Shown: piece by piece, positions 37,723 through 46,205 of the stretch
Layout: each line of letters opens with the position of its first letter
Position numbering within the stretch: the first letter of the stretch is position 1
DNA from: Sporosarcina sp. FSL K6-2383
GTDB taxonomy: Bacteria; Bacillota; Bacilli; Bacillales_A; Planococcaceae
Length of the DNA: 64,000 nt
Assembly (NCBI RefSeq): GCF_038618305.1
Contig: NZ_CP152017.1
Location: 1,527,501-1,591,500, forward strand
Direction: 5' to 3'
Program-made: the position numbers and the translations under genes
Notes under the pieces: model-generated
Told to the model about the DNA's origin: nothing
What the model saw: only the letters and a program-made list of their open reading frames with translations
The model's database searches: none

Positions 37723-38062
37723 CTAGATTAGCTTAAATCAATTTCGGAATTCCCTTTTTTAGTAAAAATCTGAGTGGTTATATGATTATTTGTTCAATTG
37801 TTCGAAAGTATTAAGTTCTACCCTCGTTGATTGGGAGCGTAAGGCGGCGACTCCGGCGGGAACAGCGCGAGCTGAAGACCCCCGCAAGAAGGCAGTCTAA
37901 AGACGCCACGTCCTGTGGCAACGGACTGCATGACCCACTTCGTGTGGGCCCAAGCCGTGCCCGCGGAAAGCGTCCGCCTGAAGTGGAAATCAACCTCTTT
38001 CAGATTTTAAGACTTATTGTTCTATTATGAAAGCATGAACCCTAATGCAAGGAGGTGACCAT
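37723..38062. other. 340-base gap between fliL and fliM
   Basis: Holds repeat R3 (37826-37994) and flanking A/T-rich sequence. No terminator with T tract and no strong promoter is seen, so fliM is probably still read from upstream, through the repeat. The reading frames inside R3 are by-products of its GC-rich palindromes. Confidence 0.7.
37826..37994. repeat. GC-rich intergenic repeat R3 with inserted hairpin module
   Basis: Bounded by inverted ends GTTGATT (37826-37832) and AATCAAC (37988-37994). Inner palindromic blocks GGCGGCGACTCCGGCGGGAA and GTGCCCGCGGAAAGCGTCCG form a long imperfect stem. I recall elements with these blocks from other Bacillales genomes. The apical part (about 37889-37949) carries two hairpins, GCAGTC/GACTGC (with inner GCCAC/GTGGC) and CCCAC/GTGGG, and is shared with repeat R2a. 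Confidence 0.88.
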
Positions 38063-39061
38063 ATGGCCGGCGATATTTTATCCCAAAATGAGATAGATGC
38101 ACTTCTGTCCGCGTTATCGACAGGTGAAATGTCTGCAGAAGACATGAAAAAAGATGATGAACCCCGGAAGGTTAAGGTGTATGATTTTAAACGTGCCCTG
38201 CGATTTTCCAAAGATCAGATTCGGAGCTTAACACGAATCCATGAAAACTTTGCGCGACTGTTAACAACCTATTTTTCAGCGCAGCTACGGACATACGTTC
38301 AGATTAATGTCGCATCGGTCGACCAAATTCCGTTCGAGGAATTCATACGGTCGATTCCTAATATGACACTGATTAATATTTTCGAAGTACCACCACTGGA
38401 TGGTAACATCCTGATGGAGGTTAACCCGAATATTGCTTACTCGATGCTCGACCGCCTTATGGGAGGAATCGGAACAAGTCCGGGGAAAGCGGATAACTTA
38501 ACTGAAATTGAAACGAAAATCATGACCAACTTATTTGAAAGGTCCTTTGATAACTTACGCGAGGCGTGGTCCAGTATTATCGATATTGATCCATTCCTAA
38601 CAGAGATGGAAGTCAATCCACAGTTTCTTCAAATGATATCGCCAAACGAAACAGTAGTCGTTATTTCGTTTAATATTATGATTGGTGAATCGAGTGGAAT
38701 GATTAATATTTGTATTCCACACGTTGTGCTAGAGCCAATTGTTCCTAATTTGTCGGTCCGCTATTGGATGCAGTCAAATAAGAAAGAACCGACACCAGAA
38801 CAAAGTGTTGTGCTTGAAAAGCGCTTGAAGAAAGCACCCTTACCTGTCGTTGCTGAGCTTGGGCACGGTCAGTTGACGATTGAAGACTTCTTGTACTTAC
38901 AACTTGGAGATGTCATTCCACTTGATCGTAAAATTGATGCTCCGCTCGTCGTAAAAGTTGGCGATATACCAAAGTTCACAGCGCAACCAGGACATTTAGG
39001 AAACAGAATGGCTGTGCAAATAATTGACACAATGATAGGAGGGGATGAAGATGATGAGTGA
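38063..39061 (+). CDS. fliM: Flagellar motor switch protein FliM
   Basis: C-ring subunit that binds phospho-CheY; 332 residues. The N-terminal CheY-binding peptide is ILSQNEIDALL; a CheC-like middle domain and a C-terminal SpoA domain follow (VPLDRK-type region near 285, ending AVQIIDTMIGGDED). The start is ATG 38063 after a perfect AAGGAGGTGA; codons back to 38045 would lie inside that site. It overlaps fliY by 11 bases. Confidence 0.97.
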   Translation: MAGDILSQNEIDALLSALSTGEMSAEDMKKDDEPRKVKVYDFKRALRFSKDQIRSLTRIHENFARLLTTYFSAQLRTYVQINVASVDQIPFEEFIRSIPNMTLINIFEVPPLDGNILMEVNPNIAYSMLDRLMGGIGTSPGKADNLTEIETKIMTNLFERSFDNLREAWSSIIDIDPFLTEMEVNPQFLQMISPNETVVVISFNIMIGESSGMINICIPHVVLEPIVPNLSVRYWMQSNKKEPTPEQSVVLEKRLKKAPLPVVAELGHGQLTIEDFLYLQLGDVIPLDRKIDAPLVVKVGDIPKFTAQPGHLGNRMAVQIIDTMIGGDEDDE

Positions 39062-40241
39062 TAATATCCTTTCGCAGGAAGAAATCGAAGCGTTACTGCG
39101 AGGTGAGCCTGTTGAGGCTGAAGATTCCACCGTCTCGTCCACCGAGGAAATGGTGACATCTGATTATTTGGATGAGTTAGAGCAGGATACATTGGGTGAA
39201 ATTGGTAATATTTCCTTCGGAAGTTCAGCAACGGCATTGTCTGGTTTGCTTGGCCAAAAAGTTGATATTACAACACCGACAATTTCAGTTGTGCATAAAG
39301 AAGAGTTGGAAACTGAATTCACCCATCCCTATGTAGCTGTTAAGGTGGAGTATACAGAAGGTTTAAGTGGCGTGAACTTATTTGTTATTAAGCAAAGTGA
39401 CGCAGCTATTATTGCGGACCTCATGCTTGGTGGAGATGGAACAGAGCCGGATATGAATCTCGGGGAAATCCATCTAAGTGCTGTACAAGAAGCGATGAAT
39501 CAAATGATGGGTTCTGCGGCTACTTCTATGTCGACGATGTTCAATACAAAAGTAGACATATCCCCACCAGCTATTGATTTATTAGATATAGAATCTGATC
39601 GGGGAAGAGAATTAATCCCGCAGGATGAGTTATCTATTAAAGTGTCATTCGCACTAAAAGTAGGCGAGCTCATTGATTCTAATATTATGCAGTTATTTCC
39701 ATTAACGTTTGGTAAAAACTTAGTCAATACTTTAATTAGTGGAGGGGCAGAGGAAGAAACTGCAGCCGTCGCTGAAATGGCACCGCCAGTTGCACCGACG
39801 CAGCCAACTATGCAACAATCAGTACAACAACCGGCTACGCAACAGCCTGCTTATGATAATATGCAACAGCAATATGCACAACCGGCACCACAGCAACAAA
39901 TGCGTACGCAGCAACCACAAGTAAATGTTCAACAAGCACAGTTTGCTAGCTTTGAAAGCCCTTCGTTGAATCCTTCTGAAACGAATAATTTGAATATGCT
40001 TCTTGATATTCCGTTACAAGTGACTGTTGAACTAGGGAGAACAAAACGTTCTGTTAAGGAAATTTTAGAAATGTCTAGTGGTTCAATTATTGAACTAGAC
40101 AAGCTTGCAGGTGAGCCAGTTGATATACTTGTTAATAACCGCCATATTGCCAAAGGTGAGGTGGTTGTCATTGATGAGAACTTCGGCGTTCGTATCACTG
40201 ATATTGTAAGCCAAGTAGATCGTTTAAATAATTTAAGATAA
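39051..40241 (+). CDS. fliY: Motor switch phosphatase FliY (FliN-type C-terminus)
   Basis: C-ring protein that also dephosphorylates CheY-P; 396 residues. N-terminal CheY-binding peptide ILSQEEIEALL; two CheC-type phosphatase motifs (LGEIGNISFGSSATALSGLL and LSAVQEAMNQMMGSAATSM); a Gln/Pro-rich linker (about 250-305); and a FliN/SpoA domain (LDIPLQVTVELGRTKRSVKE). Starts at 39051 and 39054 are both well placed behind AGGAGGGG. Firmicutes use FliY in place of plain FliN. Confidence 0.95.
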   Translation: MMSDNILSQEEIEALLRGEPVEAEDSTVSSTEEMVTSDYLDELEQDTLGEIGNISFGSSATALSGLLGQKVDITTPTISVVHKEELETEFTHPYVAVKVEYTEGLSGVNLFVIKQSDAAIIADLMLGGDGTEPDMNLGEIHLSAVQEAMNQMMGSAATSMSTMFNTKVDISPPAIDLLDIESDRGRELIPQDELSIKVSFALKVGELIDSNIMQLFPLTFGKNLVNTLISGGAEEETAAVAEMAPPVAPTQPTMQQSVQQPATQQPAYDNMQQQYAQPAPQQQMRTQQPQVNVQQAQFASFESPSLNPSETNNLNMLLDIPLQVTVELGRTKRSVKEILEMSSGSIIELDKLAGEPVDILVNNRHIAKGEVVVIDENFGVRITDIVSQVDRLNNLR

Positions 40242-40260
40242 TATCGGGAGGTAATTGGGA

Positions 40261-40623
40261 ATGAGTAGACGTATTTTAATAGTGGATGACGCGGCGTTTA
40301 TGCGTATGATGATCAAAGATATTTTGACAAAAAATAATTTCGAAGTAGTCGGTGAAGCTGCAGATGGCGCACAGGCTGTTGATAAGTATGATGAATTAAA
40401 GCCAGACCTTGTCACAATGGATATTACAATGCCTGAGATGGATGGAATTGCTGCACTAAAAGCGATTAAAGAAAAACATCCTTCAGCAACAATTATTATG
40501 TGTTCTGCAATGGGGCAACAAGCAATGGTTATTGACGCGATTCAAGCTGGTGCAAAAGACTTTATTGTTAAACCTTTCCAGGCAGATCGCGTGATTGAAG
40601 CTATTGAAAAAGCTTTAGGATAA
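40261..40623 (+). CDS. cheY: Chemotaxis response regulator CheY
   Basis: Single receiver domain, 120 residues; phosphorylated by CheA and read by FliM. Acidic pocket ILIVDDA (Asp9, Asp10), phosphate acceptor Asp54 in VTMDITMPEMDG, conserved Lys in DFIVKPFQ. It begins MSRRILIVDD; ATG 40261 fits homologues, and a TTG at 40255 is nearer the GGGAGG site. Almost identical in pattern to B. subtilis CheY. Confidence 0.97.
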   Translation: MSRRILIVDDAAFMRMMIKDILTKNNFEVVGEAADGAQAVDKYDELKPDLVTMDITMPEMDGIAALKAIKEKHPSATIIMCSAMGQQAMVIDAIQAGAKDFIVKPFQADRVIEAIEKALG

Positions 40624-40629
40624 TTGACG

Positions 40630-41349
40630 ATGATAGTAGCAACTGCACAAAAATATTTGACAGCATTCCTTTTGGCAATTCTTCTCGTGCCACAACTCTT
40701 TATTATGCCTGTCCAAGCACAGGATGATCCGAATAAATCCGTATCGGATTACTGGGACACGGATAAGGAAAGTAATCCAGATAATGAAAGTGATGCAGAT
40801 AAAATAAATCTTGACATTGACGCCAATGAGCCAATTGCCGACCCGGTATCTGAAGGGGAGTCAGTTGGTTCGTCGGCGGGTGACTACATAAAAGTAATGG
40901 CAGCATTACTATTCATTGTTGGCCTATTATACGGATTATTAAAATTGGTCAATCGGAAAAATCGCCTATACGATAAAAATCGTTTCATGAAAAATATGGG
41001 TGGAATTTCACTTGGGCAACATAAATCCATTCAGCTCATTATTATCGGAGATTCGTACTATTTAGTAGGAGTTGGGGATGATATTCGTCTGTTGAAAGAA
41101 ATTACAGACCCTGCTGAGATTGACAAACTCGTCGAATTTTATACAGGTGACGATATGGAATTACCAGTGGGCATGCTGAGTCGATTACTCGGTAAGCTAC
41201 CCGGTGTATCGACGAAGGACTCAACAACTCAAACGAAGGGGTCAACTGATTTTGGTGATCTATTCAAAACTAAACTCGATGAGGTGAAAGAGGAGAGGAA
41301 ACGGCATATGAGCCGCTTGACAGAAAAGGAGCGAAACGAAGATGAATGA
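40630..41349 (+). CDS. fliO: Flagellar biosynthesis protein FliO (FliZ)
   Basis: Scaffold for assembly of the FliP export-gate ring; 239 residues. A likely signal peptide (about 1-29, ending MPVQAQ), an acidic external region rich in Asp and Asn, one membrane segment near 86-106 (VMAALLFIVGLLYGLL), then a cytoplasmic FliO domain (GGISLGQHKSIQLIIIGDSY). ATG 40630 follows a weak AGGA; TTG 40624 is an alternative. Overlaps fliP by eight bases. Confidence 0.9.
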   Translation: MIVATAQKYLTAFLLAILLVPQLFIMPVQAQDDPNKSVSDYWDTDKESNPDNESDADKINLDIDANEPIADPVSEGESVGSSAGDYIKVMAALLFIVGLLYGLLKLVNRKNRLYDKNRFMKNMGGISLGQHKSIQLIIIGDSYYLVGVGDDIRLLKEITDPAEIDKLVEFYTGDDMELPVGMLSRLLGKLPGVSTKDSTTQTKGSTDFGDLFKTKLDEVKEERKRHMSRLTEKERNEDE

Positions 41350-42007
41350 TTTCGTTCAGTTTTTTTCAGACAGTGATGCGGCAAACGTATCGACATCTAT
41401 TAAAATGATGCTCCTTTTGACAGTCTTATCGCTTGCACCAGCCATTCTTATTTTAATGACTTCCTTTGCGCGCATTGTCATTGTTCTATCATTTGTTAGA
41501 ACGGCTCTGGCGACACAGCAAATGCCGCCGAACCAAGTAATTGTCGGACTAGCCCTCTTTTTAACTTTTTTCATCATGGCCCCGACATTTCAACAAGTCA
41601 ATGAACAAGCGCTAACACCGTTATTTGCAGATGAAATAACACTTGAAGAAGCTTATGAAAATGCAAGTATGCCTTTGAAAGAGTTTATGAGCAAACATAC
41701 GAGACAAAAGGATTTGGAATTATTTTTGCGCTACAACCAGGCAGAAGTTCCTGAATCACTTGAAGATTTACCGCTGACGATGCTAGTGCCAGCATTTGCG
41801 CTCAGTGAAATTAAGACAGCATTCCAAATGGGTTTCATGATTTTCATTCCGTTTTTAGTTATTGATATGATTGTTGCGAGTATCCTAATGTCTATGGGGA
41901 TGATGATGTTACCACCGGTTATGATCTCATTACCATTCAAAATTTTGTTATTTGTACTTGTGGATGGTTGGTATCTCATTATTAAATCATTGCTACAAAG
42001 CTTCTAG
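41342..42007 (+). CDS. fliP: Flagellar export gate protein FliP
   Basis: Core of the type III export channel, with FliQ and FliR; 221 residues. Membrane segments at about 20-45, 55-80, 160-185 and 190-215. Signature blocks: MTSFARIVIVLSFVRTALAT, PPNQVIVGLALFLTFFIMAP and LPPVMISLPFKILLFVLVDG. AAGGAGCG precedes ATG 41342. Unlike proteobacterial FliP it has no long N-terminal signal peptide. Confidence 0.97.
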   Translation: MNDFVQFFSDSDAANVSTSIKMMLLLTVLSLAPAILILMTSFARIVIVLSFVRTALATQQMPPNQVIVGLALFLTFFIMAPTFQQVNEQALTPLFADEITLEEAYENASMPLKEFMSKHTRQKDLELFLRYNQAEVPESLEDLPLTMLVPAFALSEIKTAFQMGFMIFIPFLVIDMIVASILMSMGMMMLPPVMISLPFKILLFVLVDGWYLIIKSLLQSF

Positions 42008-42018
42008 GAGGGGTTAAA

Positions 42019-42288
42019 ATGACAATGGAAACAATTATAGGCTTGGCGGAGAGCGCAGTCTGGGTTATCTTGTTGACATCAGGCCCCCTCCTTATCATTG
42101 CACTAGGAACGGGTTTGTCCGTCAGTATTTTCCAGGCAACGACACAAATCCAGGAACAAACGCTTGCCTTTGTTCCTAAAATTGTGGCTGTACTAGTAGG
42201 GATTGTTTTATTTGGCCCGTGGATGTTAACGAAGGTAACGACATTCGCAGGTGATATTTTTGAAAATCTTATCAGGTATATCGGGTGA
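42019..42288 (+). CDS. fliQ: Flagellar export gate protein FliQ
   Basis: Small two-span membrane protein, 89 residues. Typical motif GLSVSIFQATTQIQEQTLAF and the second span IVAVLVGIVLFGPWML. AGGAGGGG precedes ATG 42019. Between fliP and fliR in the fixed order. Confidence 0.97.
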   Translation: MTMETIIGLAESAVWVILLTSGPLLIIALGTGLSVSIFQATTQIQEQTLAFVPKIVAVLVGIVLFGPWMLTKVTTFAGDIFENLIRYIG

Positions 42289-42292
42289 TTAA

Positions 42293-43069
42293 ATGGAAGA
42301 GTTAATCCCTTCACTCGCGGCATATTTACTTATTTTAACGCGAGTCACCGCGTTTTTTGTGACAGTCCCTTTGTTCTCATATCGTTCAATACCAACAACG
42401 CAACGAATTATTTTTGGTGCTTTAATCGCATGGACACTTGTCTACTCGATTGATGTACCTGTGTTAGAAATAGATGGAACGTTTATCTTGCTGGTCGTCA
42501 AAGAAGCGGTAACAGGTTTGGCGATTGGGATCATTGCATTCATTATTATGGCAGCAATTCAAGTTGCAGGGGGCTTTATCGACTTTCAAATGGGATTCGC
42601 CATTGCGAACGTTATTGACCCACAAACGGGAGCGCAATCACCGCTACTCGGTCAGTTTTTCAACTCACTTGCTATTCTTTTATTACTTGCATTGAATGGC
42701 CATCATATGTTGTTAGACGGTATTTTTTATAGCTATCAATTCATTCCAATGGATCAGCTATGGCCCGCTTTAGGTGAAGAACGTTTGGTGGATTTTGTTG
42801 TGAGGACATTCGCAAACTCGTTTTTAATTGCCTTTCAAATGTCGATTCCAATTGTTGCGACGCTATTCCTTGTCGATTTAGCACTGGGGATTACAGCTAG
42901 GGCAGTGCCGCAAATGAATATTTTCGTCATCGGTTTCCCTATCAAAATCGGCGTCAGCTTTTTGGTGTTAACGATTATGATGGGTGTTATGGTGCAGATG
43001 ATGAAAAAATTATTCGAAGTGATGATCATTGCAATGAGGGACTTGATGATACTTATTGGAGGTGGCTAA
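42293..43069 (+). CDS. fliR: Flagellar export gate protein FliR
   Basis: Completes the FliPQR pore; 258 residues with about six membrane segments. GGFIDFQMGFAIANVIDPQT is the conserved central block. ATG 42293 lies four bases after the fliQ stop, with only GGGTGAT upstream, so coupling to fliQ is likely. flhB follows immediately; its ribosome binding site lies in the last codons of fliR. Confidence 0.96.
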   Translation: MEELIPSLAAYLLILTRVTAFFVTVPLFSYRSIPTTQRIIFGALIAWTLVYSIDVPVLEIDGTFILLVVKEAVTGLAIGIIAFIIMAAIQVAGGFIDFQMGFAIANVIDPQTGAQSPLLGQFFNSLAILLLLALNGHHMLLDGIFYSYQFIPMDQLWPALGEERLVDFVVRTFANSFLIAFQMSIPIVATLFLVDLALGITARAVPQMNIFVIGFPIKIGVSFLVLTIMMGVMVQMMKKLFEVMIIAMRDLMILIGGG

Positions 43070-43070
43070 C

Positions 43071-44153
43071 ATGATGTTACGGTTGGATCTGCAGTTCTTT
43101 GCAGGGGAAAAGACCGAAAAAGCCACTCCGAAAAAACGTCAAGATTCTCGAAAAAAAGGCCAGGTATTAAAAAGCCAGGATGTAACAAGTGCAATTGTTC
43201 TCCTCACTGTGTTTCTTTTTTTGTTTTTTATTGCGGGATTCATGAGAGACCGTTTTTTTATATTTTTCAAACAGGCATTTATTGAATATGTCCCACTCGC
43301 TCACCTCGATGCAGATAAGGCGATGCTCATTTATGCTGAAATGCTTGTTCAAATGGCCTTTATTTTATTGCCTATTATGCTCGCAGCAGTAGTTGCTGGC
43401 TTGGCAGGAAATTTATTTCAAATTGGTTTATTGTTTACGACAGAGCCATTAAAATTCGATTTAAAGAAAATTGACCCGATTAAAGGGCTTAAACGCATTT
43501 TTTCTATGAGAGCAATTATTGAATTAATGAAATCGGTATTAAAAATTTCATTTATCGGTGGGACAACGGTACTTATTCTCATGTCGAATATTGACAAAGT
43601 ACTTGCACTGGCATTCAAAAATCCTTGGGATGTGATGACGACCGTTGCGCAGCTAGCCGCACTTATGGGAATTACTGCAGCGTTCGTTCTGTTATTCATT
43701 TCAATATTGGATTTTTTCTATCAAAAATATGACTATGAAAAAAATCTCCGAATGTCCAAACAGGATATTAAGGATGAACATAAGAACTCTGAGGGAGATC
43801 CCATCATTAAATCTCGGATTAAACAACGTCAGCGTGAGATGGCAATGCGACGCATGATGCAGGAAGTTCCACACGCGGATGTTGTCATTACAAACCCAAC
43901 ACATTACGCAATCGCTTTAAAGTACGAGGATGACAATATGGATGCGCCGATAGTCGTCGCAAAGGGTGTCGATTTCGTAGCTCAAAAGATAAAAATGATT
44001 GCTAAAGAGCATGAAATTGTCATGGTTGAAAATCGACCCTTGGCAAGAGCAATGTATGATGATGTTGAGATTGGGGGACGTATCCCTGAAGAATTTTTTA
44101 AAGCGGTGGCAGAAATATTGGCGTATGTCTACCGTATACAACGAAAAATCTGA
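43071..44153 (+). CDS. flhB: Flagellar export switch protein FlhB
   Basis: Controls substrate switching from hook to filament proteins; 360 residues. Four membrane segments between about 30 and 215 and a cytoplasmic C-domain with the self-cleavage site NPTH (in ADVVITNPTHYAIALKYED). The N-terminal EKTEKATPKKRQDSRKKGQV is typical. Start ATG 43071 after GGAGGTGG. The partner FliK is at 33425-34708; a separate FlhB-C-like gene, ylqH, is at 15950-16246. Confidence 0.97.
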   Translation: MMLRLDLQFFAGEKTEKATPKKRQDSRKKGQVLKSQDVTSAIVLLTVFLFLFFIAGFMRDRFFIFFKQAFIEYVPLAHLDADKAMLIYAEMLVQMAFILLPIMLAAVVAGLAGNLFQIGLLFTTEPLKFDLKKIDPIKGLKRIFSMRAIIELMKSVLKISFIGGTTVLILMSNIDKVLALAFKNPWDVMTTVAQLAALMGITAAFVLLFISILDFFYQKYDYEKNLRMSKQDIKDEHKNSEGDPIIKSRIKQRQREMAMRRMMQEVPHADVVITNPTHYAIALKYEDDNMDAPIVVAKGVDFVAQKIKMIAKEHEIVMVENRPLARAMYDDVEIGGRIPEEFFKAVAEILAYVYRIQRKI

Positions 44154-44174
44154 TTTGAAGAAAGTAGGGATGAC

Positions 44175-46205
44175 ATGAAATTTAGAGATATAGGCGTGCT
44201 CGCAGCGGTTATTATGATTGTCGCGATGCTTGTCATCCCGCTCCCAACTTGGCTCCTGAGCTTCCTGATTATTATCAATATTACACTTGGTTTAATGGTT
44301 TTACTGACATCTATGAATATGAAGGAAGCATTGGAATTCTCTATATTCCCAACGCTTGTACTCCTGCTAACGCTATTTCGATTAGGATTGAACGTTTCCA
44401 CAACAAGAGCAATCCTATCGAATGGTGATGCGGGTGGTGTTGTTGAAACGTTCGGGACATTCGTAACGGGTGGAAACGTTGTCGTCGGTCTCGTTGTCTT
44501 TGCAATCCTCGTGCTAATCCAGTTCCTCGTTATTACAAAAGGAGCAGAGCGGGTATCAGAAGTTGCCGCTCGCTTTACGCTTGATGCGATGCCTGGTAAG
44601 CAAATGAGTATTGACGCCGACTTGAACGCAGGAATGATTTCCGAAATAGATGCACGTACACGTCGTGAAAAAGTAAGTAACGAAGCTGACTTCTACGGTG
44701 CGATGGATGGAGCAACGAAATTTGTTAAAGGGGATGCCATTGCCGGTATCATCATCGTCATCATTAACTTGCTTGTCGGAATGATTATCGGAGTTGTCCA
44801 AATGGGACTACCTTTCGGAGAAGCGGCTTTACTCTTCTCACAGTTGACAGTAGGTGACGGAATCGTTTCTCAAATTCCAGCTCTTCTTATTTCAACAGCA
44901 ACAGGGATTGTCGTTACACGAGCAACGTCTGAAGGAAACCTTGGTTCGGATATTACCAAACAGCTTCTTGGACAACCAAAGCTATTATATGTGGGTGCTG
45001 CGACGGTCTTATTACTCGGACTTGCCACTCCTATCAATGATATGTTGACAATTCCGGTTGCGGTGGCACTTGCCATAGGCGCTTTCATGATGTCACGCAA
45101 TCTAGAAGAGGATCCTAAGGAAATGCTTGAAATGGAAGAAGAAACTGAAACGGAAGGTATGAAAAGCCCCGAGAATGTCGTCAACCTCCTTAATGTCGAT
45201 CCTATCGAATTTGAATTTGGCTACGGACTCATTCCACTCGTCGATGCGACGCAAGGTGGGGATCTTCTTGATCGGGTCGTCATGATACGAAGGCAGCTGG
45301 CGATTGAATTAGGACTTGTTATTCCAGTTGTTCGTATTCGAGATAATATTCAATTACAGCCAAATGAGTACAGAATCAAAATAAAGGGAAGTGAGTTAGC
45401 AAGGGGAGAACTTCTTCTTGACCACTATCTCGCCATGAGCCCTGGTGGTGATGACTCAATCGAAGGAATTGATACAATTGAGCCGTCATTTGGTCTACCT
45501 GCTAAATGGATAGCGGAGGATGTTAAAGAAGATGCAGAAATCCTTGGGTATACAGTTGTCGATCCGCCAAGTGTTGTGTCGACACATTTAACGGAAGTGA
45601 TTCGTGCAAATGCGGCAGATTTGATTGGGCGCCAGGAAACAAAGCAACTTGTCGATCATGTGCGTGAGACATTCCCAATTCTCGTGGACGAGTTGACACC
45701 GACTCCATTGTCAATTGGAGAAATCCAAAAAGTATTGGCAAAATTGTTGAACGAACATGTGTCGGTTCGAAATTTACCAATTATCTTTGAAACACTTGCG
45801 GATTATTCGAAATATACATCAGATATAGATGTATTGACGGAGTATGTCAGACAAGCGCTTGCAAGGCAAATTACCAATCAGTATGCAGCGTCTGGTCAGT
45901 CACTTAAAGTGCTAACGGTGTCTGGTAAAATCGAGAAAATGATTGCGGATAATATTCAGCAAACCGAGCAAGGAAACTATTTGTCAATCGACCCTGGTCA
46001 TTCGCAAGAAATTCTTGAATCGATAGCGGGTGAAGTAGAACGTGTGGCGTTGATGGATCAATCACCGGTCGTTCTATGTTCACCAGCAATCCGAATGTAT
46101 TTGAGACAAATAACAGAGCGGTATTTCCCTCAAATTCCAGTATTGTCTTATAATGAACTTGAAGCATCGATTGAAGTTCAAAGCGTCGGGGTGGTGGATA
46201 TCTGA
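44175..46205 (+). CDS. flhA: Flagellar export protein FlhA
   Basis: Large export-gate protein; 676 residues. Eight membrane segments in the first 320 residues, with the conserved LTLFRLGLNVSTTRAIL and, in the FHIPEP-type cytoplasmic loop, RFTLDAMPGKQMSIDADLNA. The C-terminal domain (about 350-676) forms the nonameric docking ring for chaperones. Start ATG 44175 after AAAGTAGGGATG. The stop overlaps the flhF start. Confidence 0.98.
   Translation: MKFRDIGVLAAVIMIVAMLVIPLPTWLLSFLIIINITLGLMVLLTSMNMKEALEFSIFPTLVLLLTLFRLGLNVSTTRAILSNGDAGGVVETFGTFVTGGNVVVGLVVFAILVLIQFLVITKGAERVSEVAARFTLDAMPGKQMSIDADLNAGMISEIDARTRREKVSNEADFYGAMDGATKFVKGDAIAGIIIVIINLLVGMIIGVVQMGLPFGEAALLFSQLTVGDGIVSQIPALLISTATGIVVTRATSEGNLGSDITKQLLGQPKLLYVGAATVLLLGLATPINDMLTIPVAVALAIGAFMMSRNLEEDPKEMLEMEEETETEGMKSPENVVNLLNVDPIEFEFGYGLIPLVDATQGGDLLDRVVMIRRQLAIELGLVIPVVRIRDNIQLQPNEYRIKIKGSELARGELLLDHYLAMSPGGDDSIEGIDTIEPSFGLPAKWIAEDVKEDAEILGYTVVDPPSVVSTHLTEVIRANAADLIGRQETKQLVDHVRETFPILVDELTPTPLSIGEIQKVLAKLLNEHVSVRNLPIIFETLADYSKYTSDIDVLTEYVRQALARQITNQYAASGQSLKVLTVSGKIEKMIADNIQQTEQGNYLSIDPGHSQEILESIAGEVERVALMDQSPVVLCSPAIRMYLRQITERYFPQIPVLSYNELEASIEVQSVGVVDI

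Noticed and set aside
37811..38030. Short frames on both strands inside repeat R3
   Set aside because: Produced by the GC-rich palindromes; Arg/Ser-rich products without features, and the same DNA is a repeat.
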